Shown here one piece after another: positions 11,644-22,040 of a DNA stretch of 64,000 nt. This DNA is from Cercospora beticola (taxonomy: Eukaryota > Ascomycota > Dothideomycetes > Mycosphaerellales > Mycosphaerellaceae). The stretch covers positions 1,922,001 through 1,986,000 of the forward strand of contig NC_088935.1 in the NCBI RefSeq assembly GCF_033473495.1, in the 5' to 3' direction. The notes under the pieces are model-generated. The model worked only from the letters and a program-made list of their open reading frames with translations, ran no database searches and was not told the origin of the DNA. Made by a program: the position numbers and the translations under genes. Within the stretch, counting starts at the first letter, position 1; each line of letters opens with the position of its first letter.

Positions 11644-12388
11644 GACGGGCAGAGTGGTCAATGGGGTGGAGGTGCGATATGGAAGTGGTTGAAGCAGAAG
11701 CTGTGCTCCGGCTGCCAGAGCTCGGGTAAAGCCGTTTGCGCGCAACTCTGGCTCGCAGACATCGGACTAAAGTGCCAAGAGCCAGACCTGGCAATGCTAC
11801 ATTGAAACAACATATGTACAGACCACAGTGGTGCTGGGCAGAAGTATGATGCGGAATTGCAGTGGCAGCGGTATTCCACTAGGACTATTCCACCATATAG
11901 CTGCCAAAAACAACGCCGTTGATGGACTCGACCTTGACCAGGCCATACGGTTTAGAGATAGCGCATCAAGGCTCTCCAGCGAGGATGTAGTCCGGTTAGT
12001 CCTCACGCCTTCTTACGCATGTGAGCTCGCGGCGTGGACATGTTCGATGTGCCCTCCCGTCCAGCGCAGCAGAAGTGTCGAGATGGTAGAGCAGACGGGC
12101 GGTGGTCAGACAGACTGAACCCTCGTCCACACATGGGCATCCATGCGCGCCATTGCGAGGCTGACGGGCAGAGAGCAGAGGCTCGTGCGTCAACCTTCCA
12201 CCTCATCTCATGTCCCATTGCTCGTGTGTGCGGCGCTTGCAGTGCATGCTTCTGTCTGCGCGGCCAGCACCAAGACACGATCGCGGATGATTCGAGCGTC
12301 TAACTTAGGGTGGACGGAGGACGACGACGACGTACGTACATGCACGTGCGGGACCAACCGCAGTCGCATACGAAGCTAGGCCGCCGCC
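11644..12388. promoter_or_regulatory. divergent promoter region ATP16 / VPS5
   Basis: 745 bp between two divergent ATG codons, so it must hold both promoters. The VPS5 start sits in a strong context (CCGCCATGG). No other gene, repeat or RNA was recognised. Confidence 0.5.
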
Positions 12389-14473
12389 ATGGACCACTCC
12401 AGCAACACTCTTCTCGTCGACGATCCATGGGCGACAATGGATGACGGCGCTTCTCCCTGGGACGGTCGGTGCCATGCGCAATATCACACCCGCTCAATCG
12501 CTCCCATGTGCTGATTGCGCCCACAGACGTGCCCTCGCGCTCGCCCTCGAACCACAATCTCGCCAAACAGGCTGAAGAGACGCCCTCGTCGCCGCCTGGT
12601 ACGTCAGAAGTCCATACAACGTGGCATGATACGCCGTCTGACTCTCTAAAGTTGCAGAGCCTGCTTCGCCCGCCGGTCTCTCCAAATCCACACCGAACAT
12701 CGCCGCCGGCGTTAAACCAGCTCCAACGAAAACCCGAAGAGGTCGCGGCCATGCCACCCTCACGCAGTCCACAACGCTCGAGACCCTCGACGATTCCATG
12801 GGGCCACTGGGTCCATTAGGGATGGAGCCGGTCGACGAGCCCATGGCGCCTACGCCTCCTGTGAAAGAGTTGGCCTCGAGAACACGAAATGCTGCTGGCT
12901 CTCGCCCTTCGACTGCGGCGTCGGCTGCGTCCAGCCGCGGTGCAGATTTCGACGATGATGGAAGCTCGCTGAATGGCGGACCTCGCATCCCTCCTCCAGT
13001 GGAGCCTCCGCAGTTTGGCGGCCGACACAGACCTGCACAGCCATCACAACCTGTCGAGCAAGCAGCAAAGCCGACGTTCCACATTGTCGTTGGCGACCCG
13101 CACAATGTAGGAGGAGCGACTGGCAGCCACACGGCATACAATGTCATCACCAAAACCACTTCCAAGGCTTATATGAATCCGACTTTTACCGTGACGAGAC
13201 GATATCGCGATTTCCTATGGCTGTACGAACGATTGCACGATAATAATCCCGGAGTTGTAGTTCCGCCTCCACCTGAGAAGCAAGCTATGGGACGTTTTGA
13301 TCAAAACTTCATCGAGTCAAGAAGGCAGGCGTTGGAGCGGATGATCAACAAGATCGCTTCCCACCCTATCCTGCAAATGGATGGTGATCTCAAGACGTTC
13401 CTCGAATCAGAGCAATTCAGCGTGGCAATTAAACACTCCGGAAAGGACCCTCTCCTAGGCGGCACTGAGTCCAAAGGCATTATGTCAAGCATTGGTCTGG
13501 GAGGCAGCTCGGGAGGCAAATTCATCGAGCATGATGATTGGTTTCACGATCGCCGTGTATATCTCGATGCTTTGGAGAGCCAGCTCAAAGCGCTTCAAAA
13601 AAGCACCGACACGGTCGTGGCTCAACGCAAAGGTCTCGCCGAAGCATGTGCGGACTTCAGTCTGTCGTTGCACAATCTGGCAGCTGTTGAGCTATCGCCC
13701 AGCTTGAGTGGACCTCTGGATGCCCTCGGTGATCTGCAACTTCGCATACAGGAGCTCTACCAGCGTCAGGCAATGCAGGATGTGCTCACACTGGGGATTG
13801 TCATTGACGAATACATTCGCCTTATCGGTTCAGTGAAGAAAGCCTTCGAGCAACGCCAGAAAGCCTTCCACTCATGGCATTCGGCAGAGGCGAAGTTGGC
13901 TGACATCAAAAAGCAGCAAGACAAACTGCTTCGGGCAGGTCGTACGCAACAAGATCGACTGGGTCAGATGCAAGCAGATGTTGCAGACCAGGAGCGACGA
14001 GTGCATGCCACTCGACTGCTATTCGAAGACATGGGTCGCTTGATGCGAGCTGAACTCGACCGCTTCGAGCGAGAGAAGGTGGAAGACTTCAAAAGTGGAG
14101 TCGAGACATTCCTGGAGAGCGCCATTGAGGCACAGAAAGAGGTAAGACGATGTTCGATACCACGTGTCTCGATCATTCACTAACGAGGAATTAGCTCATC
14201 GAACTCTGGGAGACTTACCTGCTTCAACTTGATAGCGACGAAGATGGCCCGCCTCTGATACCCGCAGGTGTCAGGGCAGACTCTGATCCCAAATCCGAAG
14301 CTCAGCTACGGAGAGAGCCGAACAAGGCCCAACTCGACGCTGAGACTGCCGGAAGTGGTGATGATGAGCCGCGGTTATCTGGGACCACTGCCCGCGACAG
14401 CGATGACTTACATCGTGCCAACGAGGAAATCGCAAATCAGGTGGAACAGCATTCTCGAGAGATTGAAGCATAG
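12389..14473 (+). CDS. VPS5: sorting nexin VPS5 (retromer, PX-BAR)
   Basis: Membrane-binding retromer subunit that with VPS17 tubulates endosomes for retrograde sorting of cargo receptors to the Golgi. Exons 12389-12464, 12527-12598, 12658-14141 and 14195-14473 give 636 aa with continuous frame. Residues 1-185 are disordered. The PX domain lies at about 189-305, with the phosphoinositide-binding RRYRDFLWLYERL and a Pro-rich loop (VVVPPPPEKQ). The BAR domain spans about 340-545: long amphipathic helices including DWFHDRRVYLDALE, the ACADFSLSLHNLA region and LIELWETYL across the last junction. A roughly 70-residue charged tail follows. Introns 1-3 have good ends (GTACGT and GTAAGA donors). The ATG is in the best Kozak context of the region. 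It converges with the SET gene 370 bp downstream. Confidence 0.93.
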
Positions 14474-14842
14474 CGAGTCAGGGGCGCCAGGAGCTTTCAC
14501 AGCATTCAAGGATACAGTATGTAGCATATGCAAGAGCAAAGTCAGTGTCCGGCAAGATGGTTAGCGAATCCGCGCTCCAACTACCATGATTTACGCTTTG
14601 TTTGTCGGTGTGGAATGAGACTTATCACCTTCATGGAATCGAAAGGGAAAGTCAATTAAACACATCGTTTCCTTCTTGGAACGTTGAGAAATTCAATGTT
14701 CAGACCAGTGCATGGGAGTAGGCAGCAGATCGAACGGTGACAATTTCGTTCCGTGGTCAGTGCAGTAGAAATGACTTACCTGTAATGTGAGAAAGTGAAG
14801 GTCACGCGATAGAAATCAAAGTAGCTGCGTATGGCGAAGCTG
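14474..14842. other. convergent 3' intergenic region
   Basis: 369 bp between the stop codons of VPS5 (plus) and the SET gene (minus). AT-richer than the flanks, as expected for 3' untranslated regions. No gene was seen. Confidence 0.5.
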
Positions 14843-16902
14843 TTACTTGCTCGTTGTCGCTTCTGCCTCGTATATGCAACGTGGGCACAGACAATCGCCT
14901 CCGAGCGCGCCACGCGCCCACTCTCGTCTCTCGTTAACAGGAAGCTCGATGTCGCAGTAGTGGTTCATGATCTCTTCATCTTTCTTGATGCCAGCTTGAG
15001 ACATCACTGTCTGAGTTCCGTCTTTGCCCACCCAGGCCGCTCGAGTTTCTTTTGCCCAGAATTTCATCGCACCTCCCCATTCCCAGCTGACGTTTGGGTC
15101 GCAGCTGTGATTGGCGAGACACCACATTGGGTGCACGGCGGAGACTTCAGGGCCTCGAATCGCGCGACCACCGAGACCTGAAAGGCGTGCAGATGCTGTG
15201 CCGCGGAACTTGGCGTAGAGCGTGTTGAAGACCCAGACATCGTACTGAGTGTTGGCGAAGATGTCCACGTCCATCTTCTCGAGCATGTGAAATGGTAGAC
15301 GTACGTTGTTCTCGAAGCTGAATGGTAACGTGCGTGGTACCAGGCAAGAGGCAGAAGAGTCCAGCTCTTGGTATGCAGGTGCGTCAACATCCGGTGTTGG
15401 TGTGAAGTCGCCCCAAATGTATCGTACATCTGGTAAATCCAGTGGGTGTACCTCTTGTGTTTCCGCCATGGCCAGTGCTCGCAGCAAGAGCAGCGAGTAT
15501 AGCGAATCTGCGGCTTGAGCCGGCGGCACGTCCTTTGCGATAGCTTCCACGTCCTGGCCGCACAGGGCAGGATGATACATGTCTCTGGCATTTTCGAAAC
15601 ACCAATCGCTGCAGAAAACGACTTCACAGTCATCGCAGACGACTGCTTTTTCCCAGTCAGCGCTGCCCACTTCGGGAAGGTCTGCACTACAAGCGTCGCA
15701 GAGCGCATCTTGCAGTTTGTTGTTCGCTGTCAGGAGGGATGTCTCGTTCAAGACGATTTCGCCTGGCTGGATGTCAGCTTTCGCAAAGACACCGAGCTGC
15801 ATCACAGTCCCATCGGTATCGCCGGTCAGCGCTGGCAAATCTACTGCACGAACTTCAAGTTTGTCGGACACATCGTTCATAAGCATGTTGATTTGGTCAA
15901 GGTCGGCAATGCGGTCAGGCTCTCGATCGTTCCAGGGGTAAAGTTCTCGACGCACAAGGCCATGGTCGGGCCATTCGTTTGGAGAGTCCTCAAGCTGAGC
16001 GCCATGAAGTCTTGTGACCTCACTGCGTATCTTTTGGCGAAGATCGCTCAGCTCTTCATCGTCCGAATAGAGGGAGAGCCCCTGCTGTGCATATGAATGA
16101 GCAGTCCGGTAACATGAACAAAGCAAGAGGCTGCGCGCCAAGATGCGATAGCTAGAGATTGTCAGAATGATTATCAAGTCTCGTTCATGTTCAAAAGACT
16201 CACATGATCAATAAATAGTGCACTTTCAACCAGAGTGTGATCTCAATGTCAAGCGCGGGATCCAGCTCAGGGGACACACCGCCGTTCTGAATGCCGGCAT
16301 CCATTGCTTGTCGAATGATTTTGATACGCTCCTCAAGTGGCTGACCCTGAATAATCGTCTTCAGAGCTTCACAAGCCTCATCATGATATTCTTCGGCATC
16401 GTTTTCGAGCGCATCGGAGAGCAAAAGTGCCTTGTACGCAGCCCCAGAAGCTAGATCCGGATAGCCAAGGCCAAGATATTCGCTAGCTATCAGAACATGC
16501 GCGGGTATCGAGTATGGATTTTCGGCAACATAATGGAAGCTCTTTTCTAGCTCGGCCAGCCTGGCGCTGCCTTTGACATGTTTCTGGAGGCCGCATCAGC
16601 TTACCTCGACGTCAACCGATCGTGGCTTGTGGAAGTCAGGAACACACCTCCGGATACTGGCGAGATGCTCGCAGTGTGAGCATCGACTCCGGACAAGATG
16701 ACGTAGCATTTGAAGAGATTGAGCATTGTATTTTGCCGTCAGTGGGCTGGTCGCTCTCGCGATTGTGAGCAGGAATGCTTTCAGTCCGTGGAGTGCTCGA
16801 CTTTTGAGCCGAAGAGGCAGACAGCTCGAAGGATGCCAACGTATGCTTCAGCCTATTGAGTGCCGTATCGACGTTGGCAATTGACGTCTTGTACTCATCC
16901 AT
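14843..16902 (-). CDS. SET-domain protein with MYND-like zinc segment (SMYD-like)
   Basis: Putative lysine methyltransferase-like protein. Exons 16902-16648, 16583-16204 and 16151-14843 give 647 aa in one frame. The N-terminal half looks TPR-like (ASEYLGLGYPDLASGAAYKALLL). A split SET domain begins near LGVFAKADIQPGEI. It is interrupted by a cysteine-rich insert, CDACSADLPEV to VVCDDCEVVFCSDWC, like a MYND finger. It continues to the SAM/substrate motif NHSCDPNVSWEW and ends with the post-SET cysteines GDCLCPRC. In exon 1 a second frame between about 16735 and 16690 also reads like protein (MLNLFKCYVILSG), so the 5' end may be mis-modelled or frameshifted. The ATG at 16902 is the first in frame. 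Family is firm; substrate is unknown. Confidence 0.8.
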
Positions 16903-18780
16903 GGTCGTACCTCACTGCGATTTGCTAAGCTCTCCAAAAATTTTGAGACTTTGCAGTTTTCCAGCAGGAACGGCCCGCTCACGTGCGCTGCGCTGCGCCT
17001 GCGCTCCAATCCATGTCACAGACGTTGTTTTCGAAGCGAAGACGTCGTTCTGCACACACCACACTACTGCAAGTTCTGCCGACCGTTCCGTTGCCTGCAA
17101 CCTGTGTCGATGCGGCTGATGGAGAGTTCGATGCCACGATGCACTAGCACACCATCATGATCCCGCGCAAATGGCTACGCGGCCGTGGCGGCCTGAGGCC
17201 CGACGGTCGTCCTCTGATTCTCAGCCGCTGAGTGGCTCAGGGCAGCCTTCGCCATGTTCTTCAGAGAGATCGCCGTTCACACTACGGTTGTACTTGCACT
17301 CACAGCAACAATGTTGCGATATGTCATTGGTGCCGTGCCGCGGTGTTCAAGTCAATGGCGATGCACACAACATTGATGATTCCACCTTCGGATGGCCAGT
17401 CAATACTCATTCTGATAATGCTTTTGTTGAAGTCATGGACTATTGTTCAGCCAGCGACTGCTCGCTGCCGGGAACCTCAGTGCTTGCCGAACTACCATGT
17501 CGCAGCTACAGAGGTCGTTCTCTCCTTGGCTTGTTAAGATCCATGCTCCATCTCAGCCACTGGACGCCAGCAGGATTTGCAACTCGATAACCTTAAAACC
17601 CGACCAGTAGTCAAAGCAAGCCACGATACCACCGGAGATGGACGCGGACTTTACGCTGCCTCGCTTCCAAGGTGACATAGTCTCGGGATGCGCGCCCGCG
17701 TAGCAGGTGTTTACACCAAACTACGATCATGCGGACATGCGCGACGAGTCCTTGGGGGGCCATGCAAGCATGCAACTCCACGCTATCGAAATGAGGACAA
17801 GGCAACGTCGAAATGACTCTGTGAGCTGTCCGAGATCGTACAGCTGAAAGAGATCTGGAATACAGTGGCAGCTTGGCAGCGACATGAGGAGTGGATTTTG
17901 AGTTCGCGATCCCCATCGACGATAGCTCGTTTCGATACAGATGTTACGGCAACCTTGTTCCGGCAATAGACTCTTTCAGGCGGCTTGGCGTGTAGCGCTA
18001 CGTCCGGCAGAAACTGTCTTGCGGTTGGTAGACATTCTTGAGACTACTATACGAGCTTCATTTCGTTGAACAGACGCTTGGAGGAGATCTGTGTGATGTG
18101 AACTGTCATCGACTTCATCCGAGGTACATCACTGAGCTGGAAAGCATTAAGCCAATTTTTGGCATTGATGGAAAGATAAATCGGAGGTTCAATGTTTACC
18201 CCACTTCCCAATCATCCTCGGGGGCATAAACAATGCAAGAAAGCAACAACATTCACGTTGAAGGGCCAAATTGCCTCAGCTCAGTGAGCACTGGCAGTAA
18301 GGAGAGCCTCGCAGTATGTGATTGTTGTGAAAACGTAATATACACACATGAAACCATGTCTCGTTTTGCTCGTCACATCATAATAATGTACACATCTTCG
18401 TCGTCTCTGTTTCCCGTCTTATCATATCTGTCGTCAGAAAAGCGTCGCCTACGCGCCTGGAGGGTCGCATTCGAATTTTGTACCACCGTGGGTTGCACAC
18501 CGTCAGGCAAATCTCGGCTCCGCAAGGCTATGGTCTCCACTTCATTGCATCATCTTGGTTTGAGCTCAGTCGACATGGATTACATGTTCGTCTTGGCGGC
18601 ACTGATACTCTCGTGCCTATTCCGAGTGTAATTTGTTTGTGGATCGGAGGCTTCTTGTAAACACAGTCCGTTGGTGTTGATGCTGGTGGAACTAGTTCTG
18701 TCCATCTTATATGGCGTTGTGGGAGGTAGTGATCAATCACCAGAAGTCTTTGTTGATCGTCTGGCGTTTCGTTTCTTTGC
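16903..18780. other. gene-poor stretch, no supported gene
   Basis: About 1.9 kb without a convincing gene. Short overlapping frames occur on both strands, none with conserved motifs. The best small candidate is a 40-codon plus-strand frame at 17254-17376 with one hydrophobic segment. From about 18000 the DNA becomes AT-rich. No repeat or RNA was recognised. Confidence 0.4.
17254..17376 (+). CDS. possible 40-residue membrane microprotein
   Basis: ATG-initiated frame beginning MFFREIAVHTTVVLALTATM, with one plausible membrane segment and then a short polar tail. About 95 bp upstream another ATG (17159) opens a basic, presequence-like peptide, MIPRKWLRGRGG, in a different frame. No splice site that joins them was found. 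This could easily be chance. Confidence 0.12.
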   Translation: MFFREIAVHTTVVLALTATMLRYVIGAVPRCSSQWRCTQH

Positions 18781-19507
18781 TCAGCGCTTGAAGCCGACCA
18801 GAGCAGCGCATCGATTGCAGTACCAGAGATTGAGTCCGTAGGAGATCATGTTGCTCTTGCCTGTGTGAATGTCCACGCTCGGTGTGCGCTGGCATCTTGA
18901 GCAGCGGGCTGTCACGGGAATCTGTGAGGTGCTGTCTGAGCTGCTGTCGCTGGAGCTGCTGTCGCTGGAGCTGCTGGAGTCATTGCTGCTGGTCCAGAGA
19001 ACGTTCTGCTGCATGGGAACAGGACGTGGCCGAGTAGGTGATTGTGCGTGCGCGGCCGTGGTTTGGACAGACATCAAGTTGGAGGCCATGTTGGGCGAGA
19101 GTAGTGGTGGATGGGTCGGGGGCCTAAAAGCCAGTAGGGGATGTTCTGCCGAGGGAGTTGTGAGGCCGTCTGGTATGGCCAACGGCGAGCAAAGTAGTGG
19201 TGTCTCGTTTGCCAATCGACTTGGGAGGATGGTGAAGTAGTCAAAACCGGAGTTGAGTGTGTCCAGCATGGGCATCACGTACACGCCATGTACTCGTGTC
19301 TGGTGGAGCCGGAGGTCGTCGAGACGCTGGAATGAAGGGCTGATGGGCACCAGGGACTGCGATCGCAAAGGCGCACCATGGTGCCGGCAGCGACTGCGTG
19401 GGCTATATGGAGGGCGCTGGGCGGAAGCACATCGGGGATCATCTTCCCAGTCATCGCAGATGGTTTCTGGCGCAGGCGCAAGACACCAATCGCAAACCGG
19501 CGTGCAG
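18781..19507 (-). CDS. unknown protein with paired cysteine motifs (3' exon)
   Basis: I do not recognise this product. The last exon runs from an acceptor at 19508 (CTGCCCAG) to the TGA at 18783-18781, about 242 codons. It opens with a cysteine cluster (CTPVCDWC, ICDDWEDDPRC) and closes with a zinc-ribbon-like motif (CSRCQRTPSVD, then WYCNRCAALVGFKR). Between them is a Ser/Asp run and a Pro-rich region. A purely internal start would be the ATG near 19275, but the protein-like reading continues upstream without a methionine to the acceptor, so a 5' exon must exist. The segment to about 20050 on the same strand has a frame with a hydrophobic stretch (ALLAVVLAVVVW) that may be that exon. I could not fix the donor. 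Confidence 0.5.
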
Positions 19508-20050
19508 CTGGGCAGACACGGTCACAAGCGTGGGTTGCCGCGAGCGAGCGCGTCGCACAGATGGCCAGCAGAATCAAAGATTCGCCTAGCCCGTCCAGCA
19601 ACCGGCGTGACATTCTGCACGCTCCATCGCCCGATCGCCCTGGTCGGACCCTCGTTTTAGCTTCGATGCCCGCCGGAGCATCGATGGCGCATCGCATCGC
19701 GTCGCGCAATGATGCTCGCTGCTGCAGCACACCCAAGTTTCGCGCGCCCTCTGCACGCTCGTGGTTGGATCCACAGGATCTGTGATGCGCGGAGGTGAGG
19801 CTGGCGACCAGCGCGACGGTGCATCCAAGCTGGCGAGCGTGAGCCACATCTGCGCACTGCCGAACGTGCCTAGATCGATGCCAGGCAACCTGTTTCCCAG
19901 CGCACCACGCCGCCACACCACGACCGCCAATACCACTGCCAACAGCGCCGCCTGCACAGTTGGGCCGGAGTTCAGGCTGGCGCCGTGAAGCTTCCTCCTG
20001 GCCGTGCAATCTATGCGGAACTTTCTGGTTGTTAGAGCCCTCGGTCCCAC
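19508..20050 (-). other. probable 5' part of the cysteine-motif gene
   Basis: Two long minus-strand frames overlap here. One has a single membrane-like segment followed by GNRLPGIDLG. Either could be the first exon of the downstream cysteine-motif gene. No ATG or donor is clear enough to commit to, and one frame begins with GTG only. Confidence 0.25.
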
Positions 20051-21199
20051 TGCAGCATGAACTCACATGGCCGTCTGGTCTGGCCGGCAGAGCACCACGG
20101 TTTCAGCAGCTTGAAACACGCTCAACAGGTGGCAGCGTGAGACACTACTCCTGCCAGCAGGAATAATGCGCTGAGAATTCTGGCAAGCCCAAGGCTCCGA
20201 CCTAATGCAGTCGGCCTGTTTGGTTCCTGCAATTGGCCGTGTGATCATAGTTCGCACGCATCGTTCAGGCTGACAGATGCAGGTTGGCCTCCAATAATTA
20301 GCAAGCTCGGAGTCTTGAAATAGCCACCAACCATGGAACGGACCGAAGCTTGAGGCTTCAAGCTCAGGACCCAGGACACTGTCGGAGATCTGTCGAACGA
20401 TCTAGGCCAGCTTTGGCTGAATGTGCAGTAACCGCCAAAACGCCTTCTATTCAACAACTTGCTCAATCACAACTGGTCGTGGTGCTCACGAAGCTCTCAG
20501 CTCGCACTTCTTGAGTGTTGAGCCTCCGTAGGCTACGCCCATGCCGTGCAGCACTTGTTTGTGCTGCATCTGGCTGAAAAGGCCACCTCCACCGAGCAGA
20601 TACCGCATGAGATGGGTAACACCGTGTGATAGTGCTATTAACTTGCCCGTTGACGGACCAGGATCCTACGTGCGACTTAATTGCAACTCAATTATATTGT
20701 TTGTGTCTAAGCTTCTTAGGATCTTCAACTGCAGAGAACCTCCACAAATGGCCAGTCCACAGCCCCAGGTTGTCACTACAAATCGAGACCAAAACAGGCG
20801 TTAGCATGTGGCTGTGATGAGCTGAGAGTGCTGGACACTCGAGCTGAGTTCAAGCCCCATCTCCTCAATGTGCGGTCTCGGCCTGCAAAGCTCGCAGCCG
20901 GCTTCAAATTGTGAGGGGTGCGCGAACGCAAAGGGGCCGGCCACAAACAAAGGTCACCAAACTGCATACAGTACCCTTCTTTGGTGTGACGAGGCAGCAA
21001 CAGTCGGAGGCGCTCCGCAGCGAGCAAGCCTACCTCTGCCTGTCATGTTCTAGCCTCAGCCAATCGAGAACACAACGAAGTCGAGATCGATTCTGCAGGT
21101 TCGTACGGTAGTCGCCCAGCTCTTTCCCTCACTGCTTCGGCCTCGCCCCGATTTGCATTGCGCGCAATGACCCAGGCGGATCTACACCGCACTTTTTCA
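20051..21199. other. intergenic, nothing recognised
   Basis: About 1.1 kb with only short frames on either strand. A small imperfect palindrome (AAGCTTGAGGCTTCAAGCT) lies near 20345. No gene, RNA or transposon was seen. Confidence 0.4.
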
Positions 21200-21600
21200 T
21201 CAAAGGGTAAAGTCGTCCCAAAATCGTGATTGCTCGACTAGCATGCCCTTCTCAGTGAACAGAACGCCCTCCTGCTTGAGCAGTTCCAGTTTCTTTGTTT
21301 GGTTGATGCCACTAGGAGCTTCGTGCCACTCTCCCAAGAAGCCGCCAATATACTGCAACGCCCGTTAGCTCAAAGGTTTCAGAACAACCGCTATAGACGT
21401 ACACCATTCGCACTGATCACACGATGGCAGGGCACCTCAGCTGCAAATGGATTCCTTCGAAGCGCACCACCAACGGCTCGAGGACTCGAGCTTAGAACTT
21501 TTGAGAGTGCAGCATATGTCGACACTCGCCCAGATGGTATCTGTCGAAGCAGTGCATACACCCTCTGCTGATAATCAGTGACTGGGGCTTTCTCCGCCAT
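21200..21600 (-). CDS. short 6-O-methylguanine-DNA methyltransferase-type protein
   Basis: DNA-repair protein of the alkylguanine transferase fold, which moves an alkyl group from O6-guanine to its own cysteine. Exons 21600-21403 and 21352-21200 give 116 aa, only the DNA-binding/active-site domain. Visible parts: a winged-helix start YQQRVYALLRQIPSGRVSTY, the arginine-finger region SPRAVGGALRRNP (R41), and the active-site motif PCHRV with C58. The C-terminal part (EWHEAPSGINQTKKLELLKQEGV) matches the family. Alkyltransferase-like (ATL) proteins of this size, such as S. pombe Atl1, replace the Cys by Trp; here the Cys remains, so catalysis is plausible. The N-terminal RNase H-like domain of full MGMTs is absent. 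The intron has a GTACGT donor and TTGCAG acceptor and is phase 0. Confidence 0.85.
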
Positions 21601-22040
21601 GATCGATGTACTCTAGGTCTCGCCGGTGGACAATGTTCTCTTCGAAAGTGACATCATGACAAAGCGACGCAATGTTGCTATATAGCATGCTGGGTGCCAA
21701 TGTTGACTCATTCGCCTCCAATAGTGTGTATGCTGATAGGATATATCAAGAGCAATGCTGAGGCATCCCATGCTGGGCGGTGGGGTGAGAACGCCATGTC
21801 ACGAGACAGCGCTGGTCGGTGCTTGCTTGGCTGACTCCAGGAAGCTTCGAATGACGCGCTAGCCACTTCCTAGCCAACACCATCTACGTCGAGCTGTGGT
21901 TTGCTGAAAGAGCTGCCTGGACCATCGCACGTATGGCGAGTCACACATGAGAAGGGCAAGGCCCAGACGATAGCACATCCTATTACTGTCCAAGCCGATC
22001 ACAACGATCCCGAAGGCGACACGAGGCCATATCACTCGCC
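21601..22040. promoter_or_regulatory. divergent promoter region MGMT-type gene / MFS gene
   Basis: 440 bp between two divergent start codons. It must carry both promoters. No specific element was recognised. Confidence 0.4.

Noticed and set aside
19378..19785. Plus-strand 135-codon frame.
   Set aside because: Antisense to the cysteine-motif gene, which has paired CxxC evidence.
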